Assembly (NCBI GenBank): GCA_963580285.1 | Contig: OY757024.1 | Location: 119,229,345 to 119,293,344, forward strand | From: Lucinisca nassula | Taxonomy: Eukaryota; Mollusca; Bivalvia; Lucinida; Lucinidae | Reading direction: 5' to 3' | DNA length: 64,000 bases | Shown here: positions 1-12,364 of the stretch, piece by piece | Layout of the letters: every line of letters starts with the position of its first letter | How positions within the stretch are numbered: the first letter of the stretch is position 1 | Program-made: the position numbers and the translations under genes | Notes under the pieces: model-generated | What the model saw: only the letters and a program-made list of their open reading frames with translations | Told to the model about the DNA's origin: nothing | The model's database searches: none

Positions 1-1059
1 CTCAAATAGTTTTTTAGATATCTTGCTTACAAACTTAAAACGCGAAAAATTTCAAAGGGCCATAACGCAAGAAAAAAATTTCGGATTTTTTTCAAAAGTT
101 AATCAGTTCATCTACTCATCATCCCCAACCAGCATGTAAAGTTTCAGGGCAATAGCTCAAACAGTTTTTGAGATATCTTGCTTACAAGATTTCATAGTAT
201 TTTTTGCAAAGGGGCATAACTCAAAAAAGGGGCATAATCCTGACGAGAAAAAAAAACACGGGTCAATTATTTTTTCATGAGGAATCCATATATGAAATTT
301 CAAAAACCTAGCACCCATGGTTCTAAAGTTATGCTATGCAGTAAAAAGTGGGACGGACGTAAGGACGGAAGGACGGAAGGACGGACGGACGAACAGGGCA
401 AAACCAATATGCCAAAATGCGAAAAATTTCAAAGGGCCATAACTCAAGAAAAAAATTTCGGATTTTTTTCAAAAGTTAATCAGTTCATCTACTCATCATC
501 CCCAACCAGCCTGTAAAGTTTCAGGGCAATAGCTCAAACAATTTTTGAGATATCTTGCTTACAAGCTGAAAACACGAAAAAAATCAAAGGGCCATAACTC
601 AAGAAAAAAAAATTGGATTTTTTTCAAAAGTTAATCAGTTCATCTACTCATCATACCCAACCAGTCTGTGAAGTTTTGGGGAAAAACCTCATATAGTTTT
701 TGAGATATCTTGCTTACAAACTTAAAACGCGAAAAATTTCAAAGGGCCATAACTCAAGAAAAAAATATAGGATTTTTTTTCAACAGTTAATCAGTTCATC
801 TACACATCATCCCAAACCAGCTTGTAAAGTTGCAGGGCAATCGCTCAAACAATTATTGAGATATCTTGCTTACAAGCTGAAAACACGAAAAAAATCTAAG
901 GGCCATAACTCAAGAAAAAAAAATCGGATTTTTTTCAAAAGTTGATCAGTTCATCTACTCATCATCCCCGACAAGTCTGTGAAGTTTCGGGGAAAAACCT
1001 CAAATAGTTTTTTTAGATATCTTGCTTACAAACTTAAAACGCGAAAAATTTCAAAGGGC
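1..1059 (+). repeat. Pearl-like tandem array, family A, left part
   Basis: Degenerate units of about 140-150 bp repeat the phrase gggccataactcaag, an A-run, a T-run, then gttcatctactcatcatcc and a gagatatcttgcttacaa segment. At about 235-390 the array passes into a terminal module (ggcataatcctgacgag, then a GGAC-rich run near 345-390) and then restarts. The same order recurs at 1851-3130, so this is a higher-order repeat. Short open frames here are by-products of the repeat. The left edge is cut by the window. Confidence 0.8.
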
Positions 1060-1842
1060 AGTGTTCTGCCAAGAAATTCAAAAACATGGGCCAATGGCCC
1101 ATCAGACAGGAAATTGTCGGGCCATTTACAAAAAAGTGGGGCCATTCACCAAAAAAGCAGGGCCATTCACAAAAAAAAAATCCATTTATACAAAGGGCGA
1201 GTATGACCTCTTGAAAGGGCCATTTATCAATCAATATTTTATTTCTGTCCGACTTTTAAATGTGGAAATACAATGTTAAACAGGTGTTGTAGACTTTGAC
1301 ATGAAAATCATGACCTTGCTGTCGGTACACAAAAAAGATCAAACAGAATTTTTTTCTTGGCCTTCAGCTAAATGTGTCTCATTACTATTTTTAGCCTAAG
1401 GAAATATAATTTTGGGGAACACTGAAACATGGGTTGATCAAAAAGAGACAGATCAGCCTGCGCAGCCTGATCAGAACATTCGCTGTTGGCTCTACAATTA
1501 AGTAGGAATCTGTTACCATAAACAAATTATTATAAGAGCGTTGGGTATTATCAAACCAAAGGCAATATTTACGGCCACTGACACGTGACCAGTCCACAGG
1601 TGTCAGGTGTGAAAAACGTGTTGGGTTAATTTTGAGAGGCTAAAAATATATATTGGGCTGCAGATTAATAGACTTCAAAGGAAAGCAACCGGATCAAGAC
1701 ATGATGACGGTTCGTTCCTCGAGAAAAAGGTGCGCCCGGCAATAATTTGGATGCGCCCACGGGCCCATGGATGTCAACTTTTCTGCGCCATACAGATTTT
1801 TTCCGCGCCAATGGCGCAAGGGCGCGGCCTTGGCAGAACACT
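1060..1842. mobile_element. hAT-like non-autonomous DNA transposon (783 bp)
   Basis: It is bounded by perfect 14-bp terminal inverted repeats, AGTGTTCTGCCAAG at 1060 and its complement ending at 1842. The flanking 8-mers CAAAGGGC (1052-1059) and GAAAGGGC (1843-1850) match at 7 of 8 positions. Both match the family A unit, so the element landed inside the array and removing it rejoins a normal unit. TIR length and 8-bp duplication fit the hAT superfamily. No transposase frame is present. The right end holds GC-rich text (ggcgcaagggcgcgg) unlike the surrounding array. Confidence 0.75.
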
Positions 1843-3177
1843 GAAAGGGCCATAACTCAAGAAAAAAATTTCGGATTTTTTTTCAAAAGTTAATCAGTTC
1901 ATCTACTCATCATCCCCAACCAGCATGTAAAGTTTCAGGGCAATAGCTCAAACAGTTTTTGAGATATCTTGCTTACAAGATTTCATAGTATTTTTTGCAA
2001 AGGGGCATAACTCAAAAAAGGGGCATAATCCTGACGAGAAAAAAAACACGGGTCAATTATTTTTTCATGAGGAATCCATAAATGAAATTTCAAAAACCTA
2101 GCACCCATGGTTCTAAAGTTATGCTATGCAGTAAAAAGTGGGACGGACGTAAGGACGGAAGGACGCCAAAACGCGAAAAATTTCAAAGGGCCATAACTCA
2201 AGAAAAAAATTTCGGATTTTTTTCAAAAGTTAATCAGTTCATCTACTCATCATCCCCAACCAGCCTGTAAAGTTTCAGGGCAATAGCTCAAACAATTTTT
2301 GAGATATCTTGCTTACAAGCTGAAAACACGAAAAAAATCAAAGGGCCATAACTCAAGAAAAAAAAATTGGATTTTTTTCAAAAGTTAATCAGTTCATCTA
2401 CTCATCATACCCAACCAGTCTGTGAAGTTTTGGGGAAAAACCTCATATAGTTTTTGAGATATCTTGCTTACAAACTTAAAACGCGAAAAATTTCAAAGGG
2501 CCATAACTCAAGAAAAAAATATAGGATTTTTTTTCAACAGTTAATCAGTTCATCTACACATCATCCCAAACCAGCTTGTAAAGTTGCAGGGCAATCGCTC
2601 AAACAATTATTGAGATATCTTGCTTACAAGCTGAAAACACGAAAAAAATCTAAGGGCCATAACTCAAGAAAAAAAATCGGATTTTTTTCAAAAGTTGATC
2701 AGTTCATCTACTCATCATCCCCGACAAGTCTGTGAAGTTTCGGGGAAAAACCTCAAATATTTTTTTTAGATATCTTGCTTACAAACTTAAAACGCGAAAA
2801 ATTTCAAAGGGCCATAACTCAAGAAAAAAATTTCGGATTTTTTTCAAAAGTTAATCAGTTCATCTACTCATCATCCCCAACCAGCATGTAAAGTTTCAGG
2901 GCAATAGCTCAAACAGTTTTTGAGATATCTTGCTTACAAGATTTCATAGTATTTTTTGCAAAGGGGCATAACTCAAAAAAGGGGCATAATCCTGACGAGA
3001 AAAAAAACACGGGTCAATTATTTTTTCATGAGGAATCCATATATGAAATTTCAAAAACCTAGCACCCATGGTTCTAAAGTTATGCTATGCAGTAAAAAGT
3101 GGGACGGACGTAAGGACGGACGGACGAACAGGGCAAAACCAATATGCCCCCACAACTTCTTCGAAGTTGGGGGCATA
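1843..3177 (+). repeat. Pearl-like tandem array, family A, right part and 3' end
   Basis: This continues the 1-1059 array. The terminal module (tttttcatgaggaatccata, then ctatgcagtaaaaagtgggacggacg) appears at about 2060-2165 and again at 3020-3125. The second copy runs into the apparent element end. Offsets between modules are about 1790 bp (including the hAT insertion) and 960 bp, so roughly 1-kb blocks were duplicated. Confidence 0.8.
3143..3177 (+). other. Family A 3'-terminal hairpin
   Basis: The arm TATGCCCCC..AACTTC (3143 onward) pairs with GAAGTTGGGGGCATA around the loop TTC. It is preceded by caat and by a GGAC-rich stretch. ATGCCCCC is the complement of the GGGGGCAT arm and also recurs at the 5' end of the family A copy near 23080, so it acts as a subterminal inverted repeat. 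This arrangement fits pearl/Helentron-type rolling-circle elements. Confidence 0.75.
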
Positions 3178-3644
3178 AATAGTAGAAAGACTGAATTGAA
3201 GAGGAGCAAATTCTTTCCTTTAAGAGTTGGCCCCTGTTGACAGATAATAAATAAATAATAAAAAATATTTGTCACTTAATTGCTCGACTTTACCGTTAGT
3301 AAACTATTTGGGTGGATTTTTTGCGTGTTCCCAGGAGACCTTATGGGCCCACCCTTTTAAATTTTGAAACCTTCCTCACAACTGGACAAAAATGGGCGGG
3401 AAAAAGAGAAGAAACCCAGGAAAAACCAATAAGTCTTAACCCTTATCCTGCTGAATAAATAAATTTAGCCACAGCCATTGCTGACTTCCAAACATTAAAA
3501 TTTCTTAACATTATTCACAAGCTGCATGACAAACAGTGTATGACCTCATCTCTGTTTGCAAAAGTAGGGGTTGTTATTGGTTAAATATACACTATACAGC
3601 CACTTTTAACTGAGCCTCCTGTTGTGTCCATTTCTGTTTATTTG
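3178..3644. other. No recognisable feature
   Basis: AT-rich sequence with no coding frame or obvious repeat boundary. A ttaaccc motif near 3437 resembles the edge of the TTAA-type MITEs found further right, but no partner end was found. Confidence 0.5.
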
Positions 3645-3905
3645 TTTGATTTAAGGTTTAACGTCCACTTCAACACTATATAGGTCATTTTGGAGACGCT
3701 GCTTCCAATTTTGTGGTACTTTTACCCGTCACTCAATGAAACCAATAGGGTTTATAAGTATGGGCGGGCTGCCTCGCATCGCTTTGAATGAGCAGGCTTA
3801 AATCCTCTAAGCGCTTTACCAGTACGTGGAAGCCACATGCAGTCCATCTATTTCTTCAAGCCCCGATGGGCGGGGGCCGACAATTTCTGTATGTATTGGA
3901 ATTGC
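3645..3905. mobile_element. SINE-like repeat fragment (type S2)
   Basis: The sequence aaggtttaacgtcc, then ggtcattttggagacg, ttccaattttgtgg, and a distal cccgatgggcgggggcc segment, is the same series as at 18097-18230 plus 20513-20660. It is also present, inverted, in the composites of the 4600-13000 array. It behaves as an interspersed repeat of about 260-300 bp. The tRNA-type head is not visible in this copy, so assignment to SINEs is tentative. Confidence 0.55.
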
Positions 3906-4599
3906 ACAAGGAGGATAAATTACAAGGATTCGTGTCAAAAATACATTGTGTATAAAGAAGTTGTTTTGTGATTCTTTCATGGAGGTTTAAAATATTAGGT
4001 AATAGTAATTTTCTCTAGTATGATAAGCGCTAGGACGTAGCAACATTAAATCAAGATTATAGATAAAGGTATGCGCTGTATGTAATCAGACCAGACAGTC
4101 GTTGGCAGTCACAGCGGAAAGGGGAAGCATTCTCGACTGCCACCGAGTGTAGGCTGGGAAAATAGTCCCGGTCTGAGATCCAAACTTTCGTTCAAGCCCT
4201 AAATTCCACTCTTTATGTAAACAGTGTAGACCCCGATCAGACGCCGCGTTCTGTGGCGTCTGATTTTAGTCAGTATTGCTTGCCAAGCCCCTCACAACGA
4301 ATATACGCTAACTGGTGATTGATTTTTTACATGACCAGTGGCGTCCAGATAATATTAAATATGCAGCGCGAATCTGAAGGAGGGATGCAGTAGATTTTTG
4401 ACAATCGCTTAGCTCCGCCCTCTCCCCTGGGGTTAACCGGTATTGGATGGTGATGTTAAGTATTGATTACGGTCACTTTGACATACTTGTAACTTGAAAC
4501 ACCAATTCTGGTGTAGTGTGTCAGTGTTTTTTTGACGCATCTGCTCTTTAATGAACCGACGGGATATGATGTACTGCTAACTTGCCGGTTGCCCTGTTG
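3906..4599. other. Non-coding; cruciform repeat remnant
   Basis: No coding frame. CAGACGCC (4238-4245) and GGCGTCTG (4255-4262) form a short hairpin inside an aacagtgtagaccc context. This is the core of the TTAA-type MITE family seen complete at 37774-37993, so it is probably a decayed copy. Confidence 0.45.
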
Positions 4600-4716
4600 T
4601 AATAGTGTTGACAGGGACATAAAACCTCAATTAAAACAAAACAAAACCATGAAAGGATGTTGCAGACCTCCTGATCACCAATCAGACGCGCATCCGACTG
4701 AGCTACCGAGGCTGGC

Positions 4717-5100
4717 TCATGACAGTTGTATCTTTTATCACATTGGTCTCCCTTATAGGTGTTTTTACGAGTGTTGTATCTTTGATCGCACTGGTCTCAA
4801 TAAATTTCCGTTTTTATGAGTGTTGTATCTTTGACCACATTTGTCTCCCTAATATTAGCCTGTTTTTATGTGTTTTGCATCTATGACCACATCTTTCTCA
4901 CTAGTTTCTGTTGTTTATGTTTTTTTTTGAAACTTTGACGACATTGGTCTCCCTAATGCATGTTTTTATGTGTTTTGTATATTTGAACACTTGGATTTCC
5001 TAATGCATATATATTTGTTTGTATCTTCTATCACAATGGTCTCCATAATGTGTGTTCTTTCTTTGATCACACTGGTCCCACTAATGTCTGTTTTCATGAC
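4717..5100. repeat. 53-bp minisatellite tract 0
   Basis: About seven units of the gttgtatctttga...ttggtctccctaatg repeat between a tcatgacagttgt start and a tttcatgactg end. It follows a partial composite block (4600-4735). Confidence 0.75.
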
Positions 5101-5745
5101 TGCTTGTTTGTTTGTTTGTATTGGAGTCAACACTATTTTAGGTCATTTTTGAACTGATCAGTTTACGCAGCAACACTTTTCCTGGGCAGGCTTATATGTA
5201 AGCAGTTAACCAGAACAGTGCACGTTCTTTCGCCATAAACTGACAACTTCCCTTCTTGAAGGGACAGAATGACTGCAGAAAAGATTTGATGATCTCCACA
5301 TAAGATAGTGCCCCCGCCTATCGGGGCCATGAGAAATAGATTGGGCTGTATGGTGCTTCTGTGCAGACCAGAAACTGACCCAACTTGTGGACTGGTAAAC
5401 AGCTTAGGTCACAGCCTGCCCAGGAAAAGAGATGCCAGTCCGACCGCTCCTTAAACCCTAACAGTTTCTATGGGCGGTAGGGCTTGAGATGTCATTTCAT
5501 CTAAATGTCAGGTAAAAGTCCAGCAAAATGGGAAGCAATGTCTTCAAAATGACCTTAATAGTGTTGAAGGGGATGTAAAACCTCAATTCAAACTTTGTTT
5601 GTTTTGAGGTTTAACGTTCCCGTCAACACCGTAAAGGTCATTTTGGAGACGTTTACAAACAAAACAAACAAATCCACGAAAGAATGTTGCCGACCTCCTG
5701 TTCACCAGTAAGACACGCATTTGACCGAGCTACTGAGGCAGGATC
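5101..5745 (-). mobile_element. SINE-like composite block 1
   Basis: Read on the minus strand it begins with a tRNA-like head (gctcagtcaaatgcg, a box A-like segment, at the right end). It continues through an S2-type segment (aagcaatgtcttcaaaatgacc on the plus strand) and a body (cagaacagtgcacgttctttcgcc), and ends in a caaacaaa tail at the left. Some material is duplicated at 5580-5660, where the plus-strand S2 start also appears. Confidence 0.6.
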
Positions 5746-6535
5746 ATGAGAGTTGTATCTTTGATCACATTGGTCTCCCTAATGCCTAATTTTATGAGTG
5801 TTGTATCTTTGATCACACTGGTCTCCATAATGTCTCTTTTTATGAATGTTGTATCTTTGAACACATTGGACTCCCTAATATTAGCATGTTTTTATGAGTG
5901 TTGTATCTTTGAACACATTGGTCTCCCTAATATTAGCCTGTTTTATGAGTGTTGTATCTTTGACCACATCAGTCTCACTAGTTTCTGTTTTTATGTTTTG
6001 GTAACTTTGACCGAATTGGTCTCCCTAATGCATATTTTTATGTGTTTTGTATATTTGATCGAATTGGTCTCCCTAATGCATATATATTTGTTTTGTATAT
6101 TTGATCACATTGGTCTCCCTAATGTGTGTTTAAGGTGTGTTCTATCTTTGATGACACTGGTCTCCATAATGTCTGTTTTTATGAGTGTTGTATCTTTGAA
6201 CACATTGGTCTCCCTAATATTAGCATGTTTTTATGAGTGTTGTATCTTTGAACACATTGGTCTCCCTAATATTAGCCTGTTTTATGAGTGTTGTATCTTT
6301 GACCACATCAGTCTCACTAGTTTCTGTTTTTATGTTTTGTAACTTTGACCGAATTGGTCTCCCTAATGCATATTTTTATGTGTTTTGTATATTTGATCAC
6401 ATTGGTCTCCCTAATGCATATATATTTGTTTTGTATATTTGATCACATTGGTCTCCCTAATGTGTGTTTAAGGTGTGTTCTATCTTTGATCACATTGGTC
6501 TCACTAATGTCTGTTTTCATGACAGTTGTTTGTTT
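5745..6535. repeat. 53-bp minisatellite tract 1
   Basis: The longest early tract, about 15 units. An internal block is duplicated: the run from about 5860 to 6150 is nearly repeated at 6170-6480, showing recent unit-block amplification. Confidence 0.8.
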
Positions 6536-7115
6536 GTTTGTTTGTTTGTATTGAAGTTTAATGGCCCAGTCAACACTATTTTAGGTCATTTTTGACCCGA
6601 TCCTTTTACCTATCAACACTTTTCCATGGCAGGCTTATATGTAACCAGTTAACCAGAACAGTGCATGTTCTTTAGCCAGTAACTGACAATTGCCCTTCTT
6701 GAAGGGACAGAATGACTGTAGAAAAGATTACATGATCTCCACGAAAGAAAGTGCACATGCCTATTGGGCCTTGAGAAATAGACTGGGCTGTATGGTGCTT
6801 CCGTGTACAGCTGAAACTGACGGAACTCAAGTACTGGTAAACAGCTTAGGTCATAGCCTGACCAGGAAATGTGATGAGGGTCTGACCGCTCCTTAAACCC
6901 TAACATTTATATGGGTGGTAGGGCTTGGGATGTCATTTTATCTCAATGTCGGGTAAAAGTGCCACAAAATGGGAAGCAATGTATCCAAAATGACCTTCAT
7001 AGTGTTGAAGGGGACGTAAAACCTCAACTCAAACAAACAAATCCACAAAAGAATGTTGCCGACCTCCTGATGACCAGTCAGACGCGCATTCGACTGAGCT
7101 ACAGAGGCTGGCTCA
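6535..7115 (-). mobile_element. SINE-like composite block 2
   Basis: Same order as block 1, with a left-hand tttgtttgtttg tail, the body, the inverted S2-type segment, and a tRNA-like head (gcgcattcgactgagctac on the plus strand) adjoining tcatgacagttg. Confidence 0.65.
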
Positions 7116-7512
7116 TGACAGTTGTATCTTTTATCACACTGTTCTCCCTGATGCCTGTTTTTATGAGTGTTGTATCTTTGACCACATTGGTCTCAATAAC
7201 GTCTGTTTTTATGAGTGTTGTATCTTTGACATATTGGTCTCTCAAATGCCTGTTTTTATGAGTGTTTGATTGGTCTCCCTAATATTAGCCTGTTTTATGA
7301 GTGCTGTATCTTTGACCAAATCTTTGTCACTAGTCTCTATTTCTCCCTAATGTGTGTTTTTATGTGTTTTGTATATCTGATCACATTGGTCTCCCTAATG
7401 CATATATATTAGTGTTGTAACTTCGATCATACTGGTCTCCCTAATGTGTGTTTAACGTGTGTTGTATCTTTGATCACAATGGTCTCACAAATGTCTGTTT
7501 TCATGACAGTTG
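7115..7512. repeat. 53-bp minisatellite tract 2
   Basis: About seven diverged units between the two tcatgacagttgt motifs (near 7113 and 7502). Confidence 0.75.
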
Positions 7513-8093
7513 TTTGTTTGCATTGGAGTTTAATGGCCCCAGGTTACTCTATTTTAGGTCATTTTTGAGCTGGTCAGTTTACCTATCAACATTTTTCCTG
7601 GGCAGACTTATACGTAAGCTGTTAACAAGTACAGTGCACATTCTTTGACCAGAAACTGACAACTGCCCTTCTTGGCTCAGTTGAAGGGTTAGAATGACTG
7701 TAGAAAAGATTTCATGATCAATCTCCATGAAAGATAGCACACCCGCCTATCGGGGCCTTGAGTAAAAGATTGGACTGCATGGTGCTTCCATGCATGCTGA
7801 AATCCACCGAACTTAAGTACTGGTAAACAGCTTTAATCTAAGCTTGCCGCCCAAAAGTGATGCGAGTGGGCAGTTCCTTAAACACTAACAGTTTCTTAGG
7901 GCTGTAGATGTACTTTTATCTCAAAGTCGGGTAAAATCCCCACAAAATGGGAAGCAATGTCTCCAAAATGACCTTAATAGTGTTGACGGGGACATAAAAC
8001 CTCAACTCAAACAAAACAAAACCATGAAAGGATGTTGCAGACCTCCTGATCACCAATCAGACACACATCCGACGGAGCTACCGAGGCTGGCTC
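7513..8093 (-). mobile_element. SINE-like composite block 3
   Basis: Diverged copy of the composite with the tRNA-like head at the right end (cacatccgacggagctacc on the plus strand). It has extra bases at about 7675 and 7715 relative to blocks 2 and 5. Confidence 0.6.
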
Positions 8094-8485
8094 ATGACAG
8101 TTGTATCTTTTATCACATTGGTCTCCCTAATGGCTGTTTTTACATGTGTTGTATCTTCGATCACACTGGTCTCCATAATGTCTGTTTTTATGAGTGTTGT
8201 ACCTTTGACCACATTTGTCTCCCTAATATTAGCCTGTTTTTATGTGTGTTGCATCTTTGACCACATCTTTCTCACTAGTTTGTTTTTTTATGTTTTGAAA
8301 CTTTGACCACATTGGTCTCCCTAATGCATGTTTTTATGTGTTTTGTACATTTGATCACTTGGTATCCCTAATGCATATATATTTGTTTTGTATCTTCGAT
8401 CACAATGGTCTCAATAATGTGTGTTTAAGGTGTGTTCGATCTTTGATCAAACTGGTCTCACTAATGTGTGTTTTCATGACAGTTT
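8093..8485. repeat. 53-bp minisatellite tract 3
   Basis: About seven units, very close in order and variants to tract 0 (4717-5100). This suggests the two were copied as a block rather than diverging independently. Confidence 0.75.
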
Positions 8486-8965
8486 GTTTGTTTGTATTGG
8501 AGTTTAATGGCCCAGTCAACACTATTTTAGGTCATATTTTAACCAATCAGTTTATCTATCAACACTTTCCTGGGCAGGCTTATATGTAAGCAGTTAACCA
8601 GAACAGTGCACATTCTTTCACCAGAAACTTACAACTGCCCTTCTTGAAGGGACAGAATGACTGCAGAAAAGATTCGATGATCTCCACGAAAGATAGTGCC
8701 CCCGCCTATCGGGGCCATGAGAAATAAATTGGGCTGTATGGTGCTTCTGTGCAGACCAAACACTGACCCAACTTGAGGACTGGTATACAGCTAAGGTCAT
8801 AGCCTGCCCAGGAAAAGAGATGCCAGTCCGACCGCTCCTTAAACCCCAACAGTTTCTATGGGTGGTAGGGCTTGAGATGTCATTTCATCTCAATGTCTGG
8901 TAAAAGTCCCACAAAATGGGAAGCAATGTCTTCAAAATGACCTTAATAGTGTTGAAAGGGATGTA
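8486..8965 (-). mobile_element. SINE-like composite block 4, truncated
   Basis: Composite block that stops at gatgtaaaacct (8965), before the tRNA-like head. The next sequence is unrelated. Confidence 0.65.
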
Positions 8966-10069
8966 AAACCTGGGGGGCATTCAAAGACCAGTTCGATGGT
9001 CACTATATAAACCTTTAAAATATTTCTCTTATTTCCCGCATTTTATTTTGCCCAATTTGGTTTGTTTAAAAATTGCGACCGATTTTGCAGCCACGTGGTC
9101 GGAAAATGACGTCATACGGTTTCCGTTTACACAATACACATTAATGCAGCCAAGGACGTACCACACACGCCTGTTTTATGTCACAAATTTTAATAGGGTG
9201 TATTTCTAAAAACAATCGCTTTGAACGGGTTAAAAAATCGAAAAAACATTTCTTTAATCTCGAACAAAAACATGACCGAACGAGAGTCATTGAAAATCTT
9301 ACATGGCCGAACCGAGTTCTAAAGAATATAAATACATATTTCACGATTACACAGGCCTGAAACAAATAGCGTTGTCTACAAATGACGACCGATATTGAAG
9401 CCACGTGATCGGAAAATCCCGTCATGCGGTTTGATTTTAATTCATTCACACACGTGGTTTGTTATTGGTTTCAATGGAGCGTATTTCTTAAATAAAAACA
9501 TCGTTTAAAATGGTTGAATTAAGGCATTTTCCCTCGAAGGCAATGTTCAGACATGACAGGTGTGTATTGAAAATTGCGCCCTGTGAATAAAAAAAAACAA
9601 AAAAAACACACACAATTTTATATTCAAATACCGTTTCTGTAGTAAGCCATAAATTAATGACTTGTGTAAACAAACTAGCGTATGTCCTGCATTGATTGAC
9701 CTTATTTTCTCACCTTGCCAGCTTGCCGATAACGCCTGAGGCCAGTGTTCACGGTTTAATAATTTTGACACACGGGTCAAATTTCGCTGCGATAAGATCA
9801 AAGAACCCGACGTGGACTTGTCCAATTTTCACCTAGTTAGATAATGAACCGGTCTAACACCTTGTATTGTAGGCGTTTTTTATATACATGCTTGGATTAC
9901 CAGTGGCAAACAGTCAACATATTGATTTAGCGAAATTTTCGAACCGTTTTTTTAAAAATGTTATAGCATTATGGACCGATTTTTTAACCTTCTTCTGAAG
10001 TCAAAATCGGTTTATGGAGGGCAAATTCGGTCCAGAACCGGAAAACCGATATTTTCTCGAGCCCTGATA
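8966..10069. other. Unrelated spacer with degenerate 310-bp direct repeat
   Basis: No minisatellite or SINE text and no convincing coding frame. Two imperfect copies of a segment reading gaccgattttgcagccacgt, then ggtcggaaaatgacgtcat, then cggttt lie at about 9078 and 9387. Each is followed by a related gtatttct...aaca...cg segment. No terminal inverted repeats or target duplication could be matched at its borders, so it may be an insertion or an independent segment joined by deletion. Confidence 0.5.
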
Positions 10070-10328
10070 TTAGCCTATTTTATGAGTGCTGTATCTTTGA
10101 CCACATCTTTATCACTAGTATCTGTTTTTTATGTTTTGAAACTTTGACTGAATTGGTCTCCCTAATGCATGTTTTTATGTCTTTTGTATATTTGATCACA
10201 TTGGTCTCCCTAATGCATAAATATTTGTGTTGAATCTTCGATCACACTGGTCTCCCTAATGTGTGTTTGAGGTGTGTTGTATCTTTGATCACATTGGTCT
10301 CACAAATGTCTGTTTTCAGGACAGTTGT
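10070..10328. repeat. 53-bp minisatellite tract 4, left-truncated
   Basis: Resumes with ctgatattagcctattttatgag directly after the spacer, so its left border is a break within a unit rather than the usual tcatgacagttgt motif. Confidence 0.7.
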
Positions 10329-10866
10329 TTGTTTGCATTGGAGTTTAACAGCCCAGTTAACTCTATTTTAGGTCATTTTTGAGCCGATAAGTTTACCTAT
10401 CAACACTTTTTCTGGGCAGGCTTACATATAAGCGGTTAATCAGAACAGTTCACATTCTTTCGCCAGAAACTGACAACTGCCCTTCTTGTAGTGAGAGAAT
10501 GACTGTAGAAAGGATTTCATGATCTCCATGAAAGATAGTGCCCCCTCCTATTGTGGCCTTGAGAAACAGATTGGGCTGTATTGTGCTTCTGTGCAGAGCT
10601 GAAATTGACCAAACTTGCGTACTGGTAAACAGCTTAGGTCATAGCCTGCCCAGGAAAAGTGATGCAAGTCGGACTGCTCCTTAAAACCCTGTTTCTATGG
10701 GTGCTAGGGCTTGAGATGTCATTTTAGCTCAATGTTCGGTAAAAGTCCTAAAAAATTGGAAGCATTGTCTCCAAAATGACCTTAAAACAAACAAATCCAC
10801 CAAAGAATGTTGCCCACCTGATAGCCAGTCAGACGCGCATTCGACTGAGCTACTGGGGCCAGCTCA
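10329..10866 (-). mobile_element. SINE-like composite block 5
   Basis: Composite with a short internal deletion before the head (gaccttaaaacaaacaaatcc at 10780). The tRNA-like head is at the right end. Confidence 0.6.
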
Positions 10867-11464
10867 TGGCAGTTGTGTCTTTGATCACACTGATCTCCCT
10901 AATGCCTGTTTTTACGAGTGTTGCATCTTCGATCACACTGGTCTCCATAGTGTATGTTTTTTTTTATGAGTGTTGTATCTTTGACCACATTTGTCTCCCT
11001 AATGCATGTTATTTTATGTGTGTTGTATCTTTGACCACATTGGTCTCCCAAATGTTAGCCTGTTTTTATGAGTGTTGTATCTTTGACCACATCGGTCTCG
11101 CTAGTTTCTGTTTTTTTATGTTTTGTAACTTCATCCACATTGGTCTCCCTTATGCCTTTTTTTGATGAGTGTTGTATCTTTGACCACATTGGTCTCCCTA
11201 ATATTAGCCTGTTTTTATGAGTGTTGTATCTTTGACCACATTGGTCCCACTAGTTTCTGTATTGTATGTTTTGTAACATAGACCACATTGGTCTCCCTAA
11301 TGCACATTTTTATGCGTTTTGTATATTTTATCACATTGGTCTCCATAATGCATATATATTTGTGTTGTATCTTCCATCACACTGGTCTCCCTAATGTGTG
11401 TTTAAGGTGTATTGTATCTTTGATCACATTGGTCTCACTAAAGTCTGTTTTCATGACAGTTGTT
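10867..11464. repeat. 53-bp minisatellite tract 5
   Basis: About eleven units, with T-run length variation in the linker (gtttttttttatgag near 10960). Confidence 0.75.
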
Positions 11465-12027
11465 TGTATTGGAGTTTAACGACCCAGTCAACTCTATTTT
11501 AGGTCATTTTGAGCCTATCTGTTTACCTATCAACACTTTTCCTGGATAGACTTATTATATGTAAGCGGTTAACCAGAACAGTGTGCATTCTTTCACCAGA
11601 AACTGACAACTGCCTTTCTTGAAGGGAGGGAATGACTGTAGAAAAGATTTCATGATCTCCACAAAAGATAGTGCCCCTGCCTATCGGGGCCCTGAGAAAT
11701 AGACTGGGCTGTATGGTGCTACCGTGCAGAGCTGAAACCAACTGAACTTGAGTACAAGCAAACAGCTTAGGTCATAGCTTGCCCAGGAAAAGTTAAGTAA
11801 GTCCGAACGCTCCTTAAACCAGTTTCTATGGGCAGTGCGGCTTGAGATCTCATTTTATCTGACTGTCAGGTAAAAGTCCCATAAAATAGGAAGCAATGTC
11901 TCCAAAATGACCTTAATAGTGTTGATGGGGCCGTAAAACCTCAACTCAAACAAACAGATCCACGTAAGAATGTTGCTGACCTCCTGATCACCAGTAATAC
12001 GGGCATTCGACTGAGGCCGGCTCATGA
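11465..12027 (-). mobile_element. SINE-like composite block 6
   Basis: Same composite. The tRNA-like head is shortened (gcattcgactgaggccgg on the plus strand lacks the agctac box segment). Confidence 0.6.
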
Positions 12028-12364
12028 CAGTTGTATCTTTGACCACATTGATCTCCCTAATGCATGTTTTTATGGGTGTGTATCTTTGACCACATTGGTC
12101 TCCCTAATATTAGTCTGTTTTTATGAGTGTTGTATCTTTGACATCAGCCTCACTATTTTCTGTTTTTTTTTTTTTTTATGTTTTGTAACTTTGATCACAT
12201 TGGTCTCCCTAATGCCTGTTTTTATGAGTGTTGTATTTTTGACCACATTGGTCCCCCTAATATTAGCCTGTTTTTATGATCACACTGGTCTCCCTTATGT
12301 GCGTTTAAGGTGTGTTGTATCTTTGATCACACTGGTCTCATTAATATTGTTTTCATGACAGTTG
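12028..12364. repeat. 53-bp minisatellite tract 6
   Basis: About six units with a 15-T expansion at about 12162-12177. Confidence 0.7.

Noticed and set aside
1..3177. CRISPR array
   Set aside because: Repeat units are long (about 145 bp), degenerate and lack unique spacers of constant length.
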